A stretch of 64,000 bases of DNA from Theristus sp. LFF4_11 (taxonomy: Eukaryota > Nematoda > Chromadorea > Monhysterida > Xyalidae), in NCBI GenBank assembly GCA_030248135.1, contig JASANC010001810.1, positions 62,001-126,000 of the forward strand, written 5' to 3'. The notes beneath the pieces are model-generated. The model was given only the letters and a program-made list of their open reading frames with translations. It did not search any database and had not been told where the DNA came from. The position numbers and the translations under genes were made by a program. Positions 1 through 12,400 of this stretch are shown here, piece by piece; position 1 is the first letter of the stretch, and each line of letters opens with the position of its first letter.

Positions 1-3000
1 CCCTGTATGCCGTACTTGATGCGCGTCTGACTGGCCAGCTTCTCGACGGTGTCAATGCTGGCCTCCAATTTTTCGCTCGTCAAAAACGCGGCCAAATTCG
101 CAGTGTATGATGCCATGATGATCATCGTGAAGAACCACCAGGCGCTGCTGGCGATGCGGCCGGAAACGGACCTGGATGGATAGGGGAAAGGAAACAGTCC
201 TTCCGACATGGATGGTTGGTTGCGTGGTCAACGTGTCTTGCGTGGTCAATGCAATTGAAGCGAATCAGTGCTGTGTGTGTTTCGATTCGAGTCGACTAAA
301 AACCGACGTCCGAGCGAGCGCTCACTTTCCAACAGTCGAACTCTAAATTGTAGGCAATCAGGTGATTGGTTGGTGATCACATGATGCATACTTTCTGTGC
401 AAGCATTGGTGTGGGGCGGAGTCTGTCCTGCACAGAAAGCATGCATGCATCACGAGATCACCAACCAATCACCTCATTACCTGTAGCTTAGAGTGTTGGT
501 CGACTGTAAATGTGGTCGAAGGAAGGGCAACATATCATTTCCAGTGGAAGATGGTATTGCAGCAATTTCTTCCACCTCCACCAACAACAAAGATCAACAA
601 ACCCATTCCAGTCCCAATTCTTTCCAGTCTGACGAATATTGCTAACCGAGGCAAAATATCGGTTCCCTGGTGCATCAGTGCAGCCAATGTGAACCAGAGA
701 CAATTGTAGATTGAGAAGTCGTTGGACACGGCAAAGCCGCCGGTCGCATTGTTCTCAACGTTCCACTCGTACGGACTGAACCGGCAGACCAAGAAAATCA
801 CGAGGGAGACCTGTTTCACAAAAACATTATTGCAAACACAAAAACGTTCCTGGTTTGTCCGACTCTTTATTTTCCTTGCAAAAATGAACAAAATAACCAC
901 AAATTGAAACTGAACCCCAAGATAGGCGAGACAGATGAACGTCCAAATCTGTTCGCTCAACGGGTGCATAAACGCGAACACGGAGAATTCGGCCTTGTCC
1001 GGTTTCTTGATCATGATCGTGATGCCGGTCACCATGAACGGTTTGCTGAAGTCGACCACTCGTTCGCGAGTACGGCTGATTGTAAGTGGGGCGACGGCGA
1101 CCTGGGCTCGCTGAAATTGAGGGAAAAACCAGGACAATCCAATCAATGTCGAAATGCAAAGAGATGATTGGTTGTGCATGGTGGCAGTGTGACCAAACAG
1201 TGTCATCAACTGTATTCGACGTGCAGCCACTTTGCTTGTTCATGTTTGAGTGGTTTGCAAAGCAGTGCAATGCAACCCCCGTTTTGCAAATCTGATTGAT
1301 TGTTGTGTACGAACTTTGGACCAATTCAAAATCATCACACCACTCAAACTGATTGCAAACAAGCAAAAATTATTCAAAAAACGTCTCGTAAACGCATGCA
1401 CCGACCCCATCGAGCAGTTCACCGATCATTCCATTCCACGATCCGTCATGCTGCACGCCGCCGTATTTTCCATCGTCGACGAGTTTGATGCGATATCGAA
1501 AGCCGATACGAGCGGCCAACATCTGACGGTGAACGAAAGGAAATCATATGAACAAGACAAAGTGAACTTAACAAGAATTGCAACATCGAAACATGATTCG
1601 GTTTTATCGATTGAATTTTGTTCACCCTGATGAGGTCAACGCAGAAGCCTTCGAATTTCTCGTTGGCCTCCTTTTTTTCATGATCGGAGACGTACATCAT
1701 GTGCGGCGCGACCTGAAAAAATTCAAACTCAAACTCTTTTTCTTGTCTGTCAACCATTAAAAGCCAAAACTCACCTCGACTGTTGTGATGATGCGGAGCG
1801 ACGGATCACCGGTCTGATTCCAAATTTCGGCAAAGTCCAGCGTTGGCTTGGGCGGATGCTGGAGAATGCCGATGCCTTGTTGCCACGTGCACGACTGTTG
1901 AAATGAAAAAAGAACCGTTTTTACCAAAAGTTATAAATCATGTCAGTTTTGAAAGTTTGAAAACAAAGGATTATTTTTAGAACAGCACAACGTCCTAAGG
2001 ACTGCTCGACAGCGATGATGTCATGGCACTCAACAACAACAAAGGTGTGTTTGTCCATAATGACGGGTCAACTTTGTCTGTCAGGCAGGTCTTCATAATC
2101 AAACTTTACATCAACTCGACTGGCGGCCGATGTTTCATCAAAAGAGTAATCGATGATTTCAATAGAGAAATCGCGTCGAACGCCTTGATCGTTGAAGCGA
2201 ATCGGACCCGTTAGACTTTCGAATTCGCTCAGTTCTGTCTGAAATGGTCAGGTTTCTCAATTTCGGCGAAGCAAACCAAGTGATTTCTAGCTACTTGTGG
2301 TCGATCAGTCGTGATCTTAGAGTTTTTCTTGTCATCAAAAAATTGAAGATTTGCTGGGGTTAGGGCACCTTTGTCACATACACACTCAGAGAAATAGTCA
2401 ACAGCAAAACAGAACACATTCGCAAATCACCTGACGAATCGCATCGGCGATTCGTTCGCCCATCGAAAACTGCTTGTACATGTGTGAGATGGCGGTGCTA
2501 CTGGCACTGGCCGTTTGGAACGCCCATGACACTTCGCAGTGGATTCCGGTCGAGTTTCTGTTTGACAACGTGACAGTGTAAAAAAATATCAATACAATAA
2601 AAACATTCTGTTGCATATTGAAACAGTTTTGTGCGCTCTCACCGGTCGCGAACGATGGACGCGCTATCGACGAGCTTGCGCAACTCGTCCGGGTACGCCT
2701 TGCTGATGCGCTCGATGGCGTGCTGTGCGACCAGCGCTGCGTCGAACGCAAATGCCAGGTCGGCCTTTCGTGGAAAATTTACCAGATCAGATTAAATGTC
2801 GTTCTTACGGAAGCTGTTGCTCGATGTTAGAAAAGCCATTAGATCTCTCCGAAAGTTTCATCTTTATCGAAATTTTCTAAAATTTTCTCGCAACCAACAT
2901 ACATCAGTAAAAGCAAACAAATTTCGCACCGGCCAATCGCTGTCGTCACCCTTTCCTTCGGTTTCCAAAAACTGTCGGAAACCAAGCGAGACCGTGTTGA

Positions 3001-4693
3001 AAAAGTCGGTGTCACGACGGACCACCTGCAGCACGGTCATGTTGAGGAAGCCGCGCTGGATGCGCTCCATGTCACGCGGTGTCAGACCCTTTTTGAAAAA
3101 GGTTTCTCAAAACAAGAAACAATGACAACTAAAATATAGCACGATTTTACGTTGAAATGAGTGTTGAAGCTAAATCGAATTCAAACAAGGCCTAACCACA
3201 ACCCAACGAGAGAAAACGAAAAAACCGCAACATACAAAATCAGCAATCAAATAATGAAAGCGATCCGGCGACTGTAACGAGTTCGTGTGTAGTGCAGACA
3301 AGAAACGCGCCAAATCTTCCGGATCGGTGACATCGACGATGACGTGATACGCCGACGTGGCAGAAATGTTGAATCGAGTTCGATGGAAGTCGTGCAGAAA
3401 CTTTGCGTAGTCAGTGTGCAACTCGGGCAGCAGCAACAGCTCGACGTTCACGTCGCGGCTCGTCTTCTGGCGTAGTCGCGTGAACGTGCTCTGCAGGGTC
3501 AGTGCTGCTGAAATCGCAAAAGTTCGTTTGTTTCATTCAATTCAAAACATCACAAAACTCCTAGGTGCGTGTGCGCTTTATTTACACATCTGGCCGTTAT
3601 GAGTTGCCTCTTGTGTCATGTCAACGCTGAGAACAAAGGACCACGTGGCTTTTATTAGAGACACCCAGCTTGTGCGGGCGGACGCTGGACGGACACTGCT
3701 TTGGGGATGCCTTTTGCTTTGCTCGTAAAAGTCATCAAACGTGTAACCTGACTGCACGGAATTGCGTCAAACCACGCGTTCACTTAAGCCCACCCGCCAA
3801 CTGAACCGGAGCTGCTCTGCTGAGCCAAGCCTTGTAATGGCACTGGCACAGCACAATGTACTCTGGTTTGACAGCTCTGCCATGCCATTCCAAGCGCATA
3901 CCATCAGTTCCATCATGCATGTACGTGACGTGCGTCCACTTTTTGAACGCAATGATGTCGGTCAGTAGTTCGTCGATCGGTGGCCTCAGGCTGACCGAGT
4001 ACTTGCTGCTGCCGACGCCATTGAGCAGCCACGACGAAAGGCGCCAATTCAAAAACGGCACGTGATGCGCGGCCGCCAGCGAGTTGTAGGCGTTGAACGA
4101 GTCCGCGTCCGCACCGGCCAGCACTGCCAGCGCGCCTGCGTACTTCAGTCGATTGCACACTGGAAGGCTTTCGCAAACTTGCAATGTTTGACTGGCACAG
4201 TGGGTAAAACATGAAATGATCAGGTCAAAAGTGCAGCAACGACCATTCACCCATGCATTCAGCTATGCCTACATACTTCAGCGCAGTCGAGTGCAGGAAT
4301 GGACCTTTAAAAATTAAAATCTCATTAAAAATAAAAAAAATCACCTTGCGCAAAAACGCCGCACGTGTCGCTCGCAGGCTGACCGAGCTCCTCCAGATAC
4401 ATTTTCACATTCTGATGGTGGTACTTCTCGACAAATTTCAGTGTCTCCATGAATCCGACTTGCTTTTCGTCGTGACGTATGAACGCGGCTGAGTAAATTT
4501 GGTTTTTTGCTTCGGTTGTATGCTGTCTGATTTTGTGATTGATAAATCCAAAACAAAACAGCACCAACAAAAACCAGTATAACATGAACTCACCAAGTGG
4601 CCACGGTGCCTGGACACTGCGAAGGCATCCCACAAGCAGTGCCGCTGTCACCAGAATGGAAGCTCGATAATAACAGTTTGCGTTTGCGTCCAT
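1..4693 (-). CDS. Kainate-type ionotropic glutamate receptor subunit, 5' part, truncated by window edge
   Basis: This is a ligand-gated cation channel subunit of the plasma membrane. Minus-strand exons are 4693-4594, 4488-4345, 4159-3902, 3507-3236, 3088-2930, 2764-2643, 2557-2431, 2238-2110, 1894-1775, 1712-1626, 1522-1406, 1110-916, 810-647 and 171-1, about 721 codons with matching phases. The start is chosen because the first exon encodes a signal peptide ([20 protein letters not shown]...). The amino-terminal domain fills exons 1-8. The S1 glutamate-binding half follows, with EGFCVDLIR and [20 protein letters not shown], which carries the family's ligand-contacting Thr and Arg. M1 ends in RFSPYEW. 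The pore loop reads [12 protein letters not shown], and M3 contains [12 protein letters not shown]2, M4 and the tail lie outside the window. DFSKPFM and the post-M3 linker look more kainate- than AMPA-like. The acceptor at 2764 is the weakest junction. Confidence 0.93.
361..473. repeat. Small foldback (MITE-like) repeat, copy 1
   Basis: The left arm (GGTGATTGGTTGGTGATCAC, then ATGATGCA and CTTTCTGTGC) is answered by an inverted right arm (GCACAGAAAGC, GCATCACGAGATCACC, AACCAATCACC). The whole 113-bp unit can fold into a hairpin with a loop around GTGTGGGGCGGAGTCTGTC. It sits in the glutamate receptor intron between the pore-loop and M3 exons. A diverged copy lies at 44085-44187 in an LRP2 intron, so this is a dispersed family. 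No transposase or clear target duplication is visible. Confidence 0.7.
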
Positions 4694-6619
4694 GACTCAT
4701 CTGAAGAACTACATCGCACTAGTTCTGTGAATGTTATAAAACTGTCAGGCAGGAAGAAGTCATCTGTTAAACTCAGTGTCGTTAAAAAGACCGGTCAAAC
4801 AAAATGCGCAGCAGAAATGGTGGCCATTGAATTTAAAGTAAGTTTGTTTAAACCTGTCACTTTTTTCGCTCAATACATAGTTCGCAAAAACAAGAAAGAA
4901 CGAGAATACAGTTGCAAGAAAAGCTGTGGTCTCATAGTCTGCGAAAAAATGACAGGTTCAAACAAACATACTGTACCTCTTACAACACCGCCATCTGCCA
5001 GCTTGCCAACCGTCTTGCACGTCACATTCAATGTTGCTCACTGGCCTATGTACTAGCCGATCTATTTTGAAACGTTCAGTTGGCGCAAAATGAGTTCAAT
5101 TCTTCCACATCTGTCGCCTCAAGGTGCACGTCAACATGGGTGGGTCTCTCTCTCATTTGTGACCGTTTTTAAAACGACTCCATTTCGCGCAGAAATGCTT
5201 TGCGTACACCAAGAACGATGCCACCATCTACGGAGCGTTTATGGTCTGCTTATACCAACATTTAGCTTTTGTGTGTACACCAACAACAAGCATATTTATG
5301 AGGTTGCTTTAGTTCGCGCAAAGCATGATACACACACACGGTAGCGCATGCTCGCGCGCTGATGCACTCACTCTATCTGTTGCAGGCAGATGAGCATATT
5401 TCCTCAGAGACCTGTCCGTGCCGTGTGCATACGAGTTCTTGTGGACAGATTCAATTTCTGGCCCCGGCGTGCCGCGCACCACAGCGTGCTTCCGTGTGTG
5501 TCCCCTTCCCCTCCAATGCCCCACACTCAGCATCCAAACGTGCCCCGCCCCGCCCGCCTGCTGTTACTTGTTCTCATCATCGTCAAAAAAACACTGTAGT
5601 TTTGGTCGTGTTTTTCAGCATTGAGTTTTCGTCTCTTTCTGTGTGGCCACCCGACTGTCCATCATGCTGCTGTCGATGTGTGTTAATATTATACCGTCAG
5701 TGCACGCACTGTATCAGTTGTTTGTTGTTGTGTCTGTTAAACTTATCACTGGCAATGATGCATTTTTGACATCTGGCATCCGCATGTCAAACGTTTTTTT
5801 TTGTGGTGTATCGAACGGCACGCAAAGTGAACATGCTTTAAAATCGTTCTGATGCTTTTGAAGAAGTGGCGATAAAAGCAGTTGCCTGCTTAAACGATTG
5901 AAACGAAAAGAAAACACAAAAACAAAACAAAATGGACTGGTCTGTTGGGCACAGAACATTCGAAAACAATGACCATCTGGGTCTGTTTGTGCATGAGCTC
6001 ACACACCACACTTGAACGAACATGCGCTCTGTGCCTGTGGTGACGCTGTTGCCAGGTGGCAGTTTTCATTGAAACTCATTGAAATTTTCGTAGTCGTCGC
6101 TCTTTGTGAAGTTTGCAAGCTTTTCCTAGCTAAAACCGGAGGGAGATATGTGACTGTGGTGAGCATCATACGCATACCACGCAGAAAAAAAGAATGAAAA
6201 CTTGAAACGCAGTAACCATCATTGCTGCCATATTTATGAGCCATGACTCCACCCTGATTCCACAAGGAAAGACATCAGTTAATCGTTGATTCAGATTATA
6301 CAAGGACTTGATTATTTGTTTTGTTTTTTGTTTGATTGAACATATTGAACTTTTTGAACTTTGAACTTTTATTGATTTTTAAAATTTGAAGAATGATCAG
6401 TTTGGTTTCTTATTTACAGTGAGAATGTGAGATTGTCTCTCAAGCTGTGCTGCTGGTGTCGTGTGCGCGCGCTGGTCGATGCTCCGTTTGCTGCGGTGGT
6501 GTTCTTTTATCGTCCAACGAATCTTTTTGAAACGTTTTCAATTTTTCACATTGAACAGTAACAGTTACAGTTTTTCAACTGAAAATTCAAGCTATTTGGC
6601 AGTATTGGCACGAACAAGA
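4694..6619. other. Spacer between divergent glutamate receptor and UNG genes
   Basis: This 1.9-kb stretch separates the two start codons and must hold both promoters. Short open frames occur on both strands (for example around 5362-5769), but none shows a recognisable domain, consistent codon use or splice structure. I see no clear TATA element or RNA gene. AT-rich tracts dominate near 6300-6420. Confidence 0.5.
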
Positions 6620-9483
6620 ATGCCTCCGAAGCGAAAAATTTCTGACAAAGCTTCAGGTGGTTGGCGTGTTTTTGCTGTATGGTTTCTGTCAACTTTCCTT
6701 TCACAAACGAACCATGTTTGACTTCATTTTCGTGCTCGTTTGAATTAATATTGTTCTTTTTTTAAATTATTATCACTCAATTTCCATTCCATTCATGTGA
6801 ACAAATTGACAAACAAAACACGAAGGATGTTTGTATGAAAAAATTCAGCATCGTCCGAAAACGAGCCAACAGCTGCGAAACAGCAGAAACAATCGCGAAT
6901 CTCGCAGTTTTTGTCGACGACGACGATTCCGAACGAGGGCAAGAGTGAAACGAAGAAACCAGCAAAAGCAATCAATGACAGCGAACGCAAGTTCAGTCCG
7001 GAATCGTTGCTGCACGACAGTGCATGGCGAGCCGAGTTGTCTGCTGAGTTCAACAAAGCGTATTTCAAAAAGCTGACCGATTTCTTGAATGGCGAATACA
7101 AAAACAAAAAGGTCATCTATCCGCCGACCGCCGAAGTGTTCGCCGCATTCAACTTGACGCCGTTTTCGGACGTGAAAGTTGTGATTCTCGGCCAAGATCC
7201 GTACCACGGACCGGGACAGGTAAAATGCAGGCGGGAGATTTTTAGCACTTGTGCATTCCAGAAAAGTCACTCCGTAAAAGAAAAGCTGGTCTTCGGAATT
7301 CGGAAACACTCCAGTCTCCATGCTCTAAAACAACGTGTCTTCGAAAGATGATCTGGTTGCAAGCAAGCCTCATAAATAATGAAGCAGCAATTTCTTTCTC
7401 CGTCCGAATTGCCCGTTTTCATCCCTCCCCGTGTTCACTGACAGGCGCACGGCTGGGTTTATTTTTTCAAAAAGTCGGTTCTGCAATTTGCAGAAATTTG
7501 GCAAAAAATTTCTGCAAATGAAATTTGGTTTCTGCAAATTTCAAAAACATTACGAAAATGGTTTTTCTGCTTGCTTGATGTCATTTTTTTTGTTTTGAGC
7601 ATCATTTCTTAACGATGCTCAGAATTGCATTTGCCAATTGCATCGTTTTACCGCAGAATTTTTCAAAGATTCAGAAAAAAGAACACCAAAACCAAACCAG
7701 ATTACCAAACCAACCAAATCACCAATCATTCGTTTCAAATTCAACCTAGCAACAACACAATCAATATCAAATGAAAACCCTCATTGCCCAAATTCCGCAA
7801 TCGAAGCGATGGCTTCGGTCGGTTCGACTTTCTCAAAAGTGCAGTTCACTTTGTTCGGTTTGATCATGATTTTGTATCGCCTCTTTGTTTTCATCCCCAG
7901 ATACTGCATGCTTGCCCGCAGTTGTACTCGCACCAGAGAATTGAATTCGTTCGCATTTGAATTCTGATTCTGTTTTATTTTTCGAGTTCGAAATACTCTG
8001 ATTTTATTCACGAAGGCAAAACAAAACGCCAATCATTGCGCTACAGCAACCGCCGAAACAGCTGTTTATAACAAAAAAAGACTTTGAAATTCCTTCTGTT
8101 GATGTGAAAGCTCAGTCAAGCGCCAAGCACAAAATGAATATTGCAGAACCAAAGTTTGCATGCAAATCTGTTTATGCAATTTGCAGAAATCCGCTGAAAA
8201 ATTTCTGCAAACGCTCCAAAATTTCTGCAAAAAACCGATGTTTTCATGCAAAAAAAAACCTAGGCGCACGGTCTTTGTTTCTCCGTGCCACGCGGCGCCA
8301 AGCCGCCTCCATCGTTGGTCAACATCTACAAAGAGCTCGAAACCGATGTTCCTGGTTTCGTGCGTCCGTCGCACGGCAATCTGCAGCGCTGGACACGGCA
8401 GGGCGTGTTCTTGCTGAACGCCACGCTCACCGTCGAGTGAGTTTGATAATAACGATTCAATGTGCGTTGGTGAAGTGAACGCGAGTGAATCACCCCGGTC
8501 CCGGTGCGACGGTAGTGCAGCAGGTTGCTGTGAATCCATTTGCGTTTGCCTGCACTGTGGTAAAGCAGCCACGCCATGGTCCACCACGCCATTCTATGCA
8601 AATAAAAAAATGAAATCCACATAAGTATAGAGTCTCATAGTCCAACAACGACTGTTGTGAGAAAAGACCCAATTTCAGTGCGCACTGCGCAGTGATCTCG
8701 GGAAAACATGAAGCAGAGCAGGCGACCGTGATTTTCTCTTGATTGATTGCAGAATCACCCCATCATTATATCCTTTTGTTCCGTTTTGTTTTCTTCGGCG
8801 CCTCTAAGCGTCAGGCAAAAGCTTATCCAATCCGTTTTTCTTGCAAACACGCCAGAGCGAGCAGAGCGAACTCGCACGCCGACAAAGGCTGGCAAACGTT
8901 CACGGACGCTGTGATACGCGTGATCAGCGCACGCTCGGACGGCGTCGTCTTCTTGCTCTGGGGCAAGTTCGCCGAGAAGAAAGCGGTCTTGATTGACGCA
9001 AGCAAGCACACGATCATCACGGTTTGCACAGTGTGCTTTGTTCTGTTCTGTTGCTGCAGTTGTAGTGGTTGTTGTTGTTGTTGTTGTTGTACATTGCCGC
9101 GCGGATGTCTCGTGTCATGTTCGACCGGCTTTGCGGATTCTATGAAAACTCAAATACGAATGCACAGTAAATTTGGTGGTCAGTTTTTGTAAGTATCACA
9201 CACTGTAGATTTAACGTTGTTCCTGATTTCTTGTTGTTGTGCAACGTTTTCGTTCGATCCTGTCCTGCCATATTCTAAAGGACTCCGTATTATACGCTGT
9301 TCTTACAGTTTTATCGGAGTTTCTGCGGTTTGCGAAATAAAATGAAATGAATTCTCACCGCAGAATGCACATCCATCCCCGTTGAGCGCCTCCAAATGGT
9401 TTGGCTGCAAATGTTTTTCGAAGGCGAATGAGGCATTGAAAAAATACGGCCGTAGCCCGGTGGACTGGCGCATTGAAAAATGA
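6620..9483 (+). CDS. UNG: Uracil-DNA glycosylase (family 1 UDG)
   Basis: The enzyme removes uracil from DNA to begin base-excision repair. Exons are 6620-6656, 6849-7219, 8264-8436, 8856-9021 and 9364-9483, giving 288 residues and a TGA at 9481. The start is chosen because it opens a basic, NLS-like MPPKRK leader, followed by QSRISQFL, which fits a PCNA-interacting box. Catalytic motifs are complete: [12 protein letters not shown] (water-activating Asp), [31 protein letters not shown] (uracil-binding Asn), LLWGKFA and AHPSPLSA (catalytic His and the DNA-intercalating Leu loop). The acceptor at 8856 is preferred over the in-frame one at 8865 because it keeps the family spacing before ANSHADKGW. 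Intron 2 carries a transposon that supplies its 3' splice site. The nuclear form is predicted; no mitochondrial leader was seen. Confidence 0.95.
7453..8263. mobile_element. Non-autonomous hAT-type element inserted in a UNG exon, now part of intron 2
   Basis: GCGCACGG occurs at 7445-7452 and 8264-8271, directly abutting inverted ends that start CTGGGTTT (left) and CTAGGTTT (right, read on minus). Similarity continues inward through TCGGTT and TGCAGAAATTTGG / TGCAGAAATTTTGG. The 8-bp duplication fits the hAT superfamily. The 811-bp body encodes no transposase I recognise and is rich in repeats of ATTTGCAGAAAT / ATTTCTGCAAAT. The duplicated bases are coding (Ala-His-Gly of UNG). The ancestral acceptor is CACTGACAG at 7444, and the element's right end gives a new one, AACCTAG at 8263. 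Confidence 0.85.
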
Positions 9484-12400
9484 CAATTAAAAAAAACAGT
9501 CGAGAAGAACGAACAATGAAATTAATAACAATCGTTGATCGATTTACGTTTCTTTGCAATCAAGAGAGTCTGTTTTTTTGTTAAGAAATTCAGCACAGCG
9601 TGAATAATTAAAGGTTGTGACATTTTTGATTGTTGTCAAATCTCAGGATCGCATGATCAGATTGCATCTTCTTGTTTTTGCTCTATTCATTCATGGTTGT
9701 TGCATTTTTCTTGTTTTCCTCAAAATATCACTTGCTTTTTTTCCAAAGTTAGCATTCTGGTTTTAATTTTATTCATTCTTATTGTTTGGTGAACACCGAT
9801 TTTTTACTGAATAACTTGTTTGAACTTGGTAAATAACTTGATGAAATTTGAACTTGTCTGACTTTTGATGTGTTTACAATTGAAAAATCTGTAAAATTGT
9901 TTTCAAGTTCATGGAATCCAGAAAGTGGCTCTGGTTTTCGTTTTTAGTGCTTCTCTAAAGATTCCGTTACAAACTTGTTGACAAGCAATCCCCGGCAGGA
10001 AGCACCAAACCTTTTGAGAATGACGTTTTTTTTATTTAAAGTCGAAGAATTTGTTCTGTAGCAAATAGATAACAAATTTTAAATGAGAACAAAAAATTCT
10101 CCCTGTCAGCGAACTTCATGAAACGGTGATTGATGTTCACTGACACGCGAAACATGGTACACGCCGGATCAGAACCGGTTTTTTTCAAAAAACCTTCAGA
10201 ATCATCGCATAAACAGACACGCACACACTTGAGCATTATTTTAAACTTTGCTCGCTCTCTAACCTGCCCATGACGTGATTCGGAACGGGCAAAAACAGGA
10301 CGCCGTTTGCATTGTTGAAAGTCGAAAACGCGTTTGAAACTCTGGCATATGATGTTGTGCATTGTAGAGTGGCCACTTGACGTCGTTTCATCCCCCTCAT
10401 TGTGGTTTTTATTGTCAGTATTTATTCATAATAATATTTTATCAGATTTTATGACAGGAAGTTCTATTAAAAAAACGAACAACCTGTTATTGTCTGGTTT
10501 CCCATATCATGTGAAACGTAAAAACCATGAAAGGACGTTTAAAAAGAATCGATTGGAACTGCTGTTTACGGGCTCACACAACCATATTGAGAAAGTGAGA
10601 TTTGCAATCACGTTTTTGGTAGTGCGGCGTTCAATTTGTTCTTCATAATTTTTCTTCACGACATTCAAGTTCCACAGAGACAAACTTCAGTTGAATAATT
10701 TTAAAGAAAAAATGTCGAAAGCCTCGTTCACGGTTAAAATTTTTAACAACCCACCGCTTTTGACATTGAGTGGAACACACCATCAAGAGTCCATCGAATC
10801 ACACAATCAACACAGTCTTAATTGGTTAGCCCTCGAAATTCTCGCCAGTCAAATCGCAAAAACGGTACACGTTACATTTACAATCTTGTTTCTGCAACAC
10901 AGTGCATGTGTGTTTGTGTTGTGCGTGTGTGCTAATCACCAGTGTGTGTGTGTGTGTGCAGAACACGTGATGGGGATGCAGGATAAATACGTGGAAACAG
11001 TGGAGGTCGATAACGGTTTGCATATTTTTATTCGTGTTTGATGATTGCGCATACAGTGCGTGCGTTGGTAGTGCAGTGTTGCACACACATGGTTGTGACA
11101 CTGCATGTTGGTTGCACCGCGTGTATGGTCACATGTTCACCAGTGTATACTGTGTTATATCCATTTTAAAATCTATCAATACGCTGGTTGGTTGCTAGTC
11201 CCATCGACCTGGTTGTGTTTCCACGTGCATTTAGACTTAGCCCGTACACTCAGTAACAAACACTGTTGAATGTATTTCGATGCAAGGATGCACCATTCAT
11301 GTGTGTCTTCGTTTCACGTACCACACTGTTGTTGTACGCATGTTCTGTTGTTATTATTTTCATTATTATCGTTTTTCCACTGTTTCTATCCACTTTGTCA
11401 TAATTCATTATCGCAAGCGAGTAACTCACTAATCACTATGTATTGCGCGGTGCTCATTGTTTTCTTGGCTCTGGCTGAGCGTCACGTGGCGTCATTCTCA
11501 TAATCGAAAACGTCAATGAGGCAGTGGAGCACAAAAACAAGTGACAGGACCATGTGGTGTCAGAGCAAGGATTAGCATTTTAATGAATGATCATGATAAC
11601 AGGTTTAAGGATTGTTTTTTTCCAAACAGGGTGGTTGAATGCTGTTTACATGCAATTTTCAAATTTCCTGGACGATTTCAATCCAAATTGAATTTGGTTA
11701 AACCCATTGGACAATAACGGTTTCTAAATTACCATCACTTCTCGAGACTTGCGATGAATAAATGTGATGTCGTGATGAACGTCAAAAATCAATTTATGGT
11801 CTCTCATCGGCCTCAGGGCAGGCTGCTGAGTTCACTTGGGGCTCCTAGGTCTAGTTTTATAAAACTTAGCAGTCCAATAGGGTTGTACTGCCGAGCTCCT
11901 GAATAAATTCACGAATCGACAAATTTCAAGTTGCTTACATCACATTGAAAAGCACACATGTGTCAATCAGTTTGCTTAAAAAACGGGACTATGATGTTTC
12001 ATGTTTTCATTCAGACGCGCAGTGATGCAGCACTTTTGTGCTACTAAGCTTTTATAAAACGGGCCCTTGGCATCGAATCATTGCCCAAAAAGTTCCTCCT
12101 GTTTCGGCCGTGTTGCGCAATGTTCTAGCGAGTTTGGAGATTGTCCATCCTTTCAGATCAGACTGTATATTGGCTATTCAGCAATCAGATCTCTCACGTT
12201 TTACGGACACACACAACACACGAATGCGCACAAAATGAATACGTTTCTGTGTAGTTGTGTTCGTAAATCCACGTTGTGTTGTGTTGCACAGCGCGATCAA
12301 CACTAAGCGAGACGTTCTGAGGGTGATCACAGTGTTTGGTCCACTTCCTAAAATTCCCTCTGAAATTGTGCACCTAACCGAAGCCTTGACTGCAAGTAAA

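Noticed and set aside
827..1366. Long minus-strand frame overlapping the glutamate receptor
   Set aside because: It is a shadow frame; the receptor motifs are in the other minus-strand frame of the same segment.
5362..5769. 135-codon frame in the spacer upstream of UNG
   Set aside because: Low-complexity Cys/Ser/Pro composition, no homology recognised, no splice or start context.
7445..7521. Open frame after the old UNG acceptor ([11 protein letters not shown]...)
   Set aside because: Only the three duplicated residues resemble UDG; the rest is transposon sequence and soon stops.
10905..10965. GT-rich tract
   Set aside because: An ordinary dinucleotide repeat in a spacer, with nothing attached to it.
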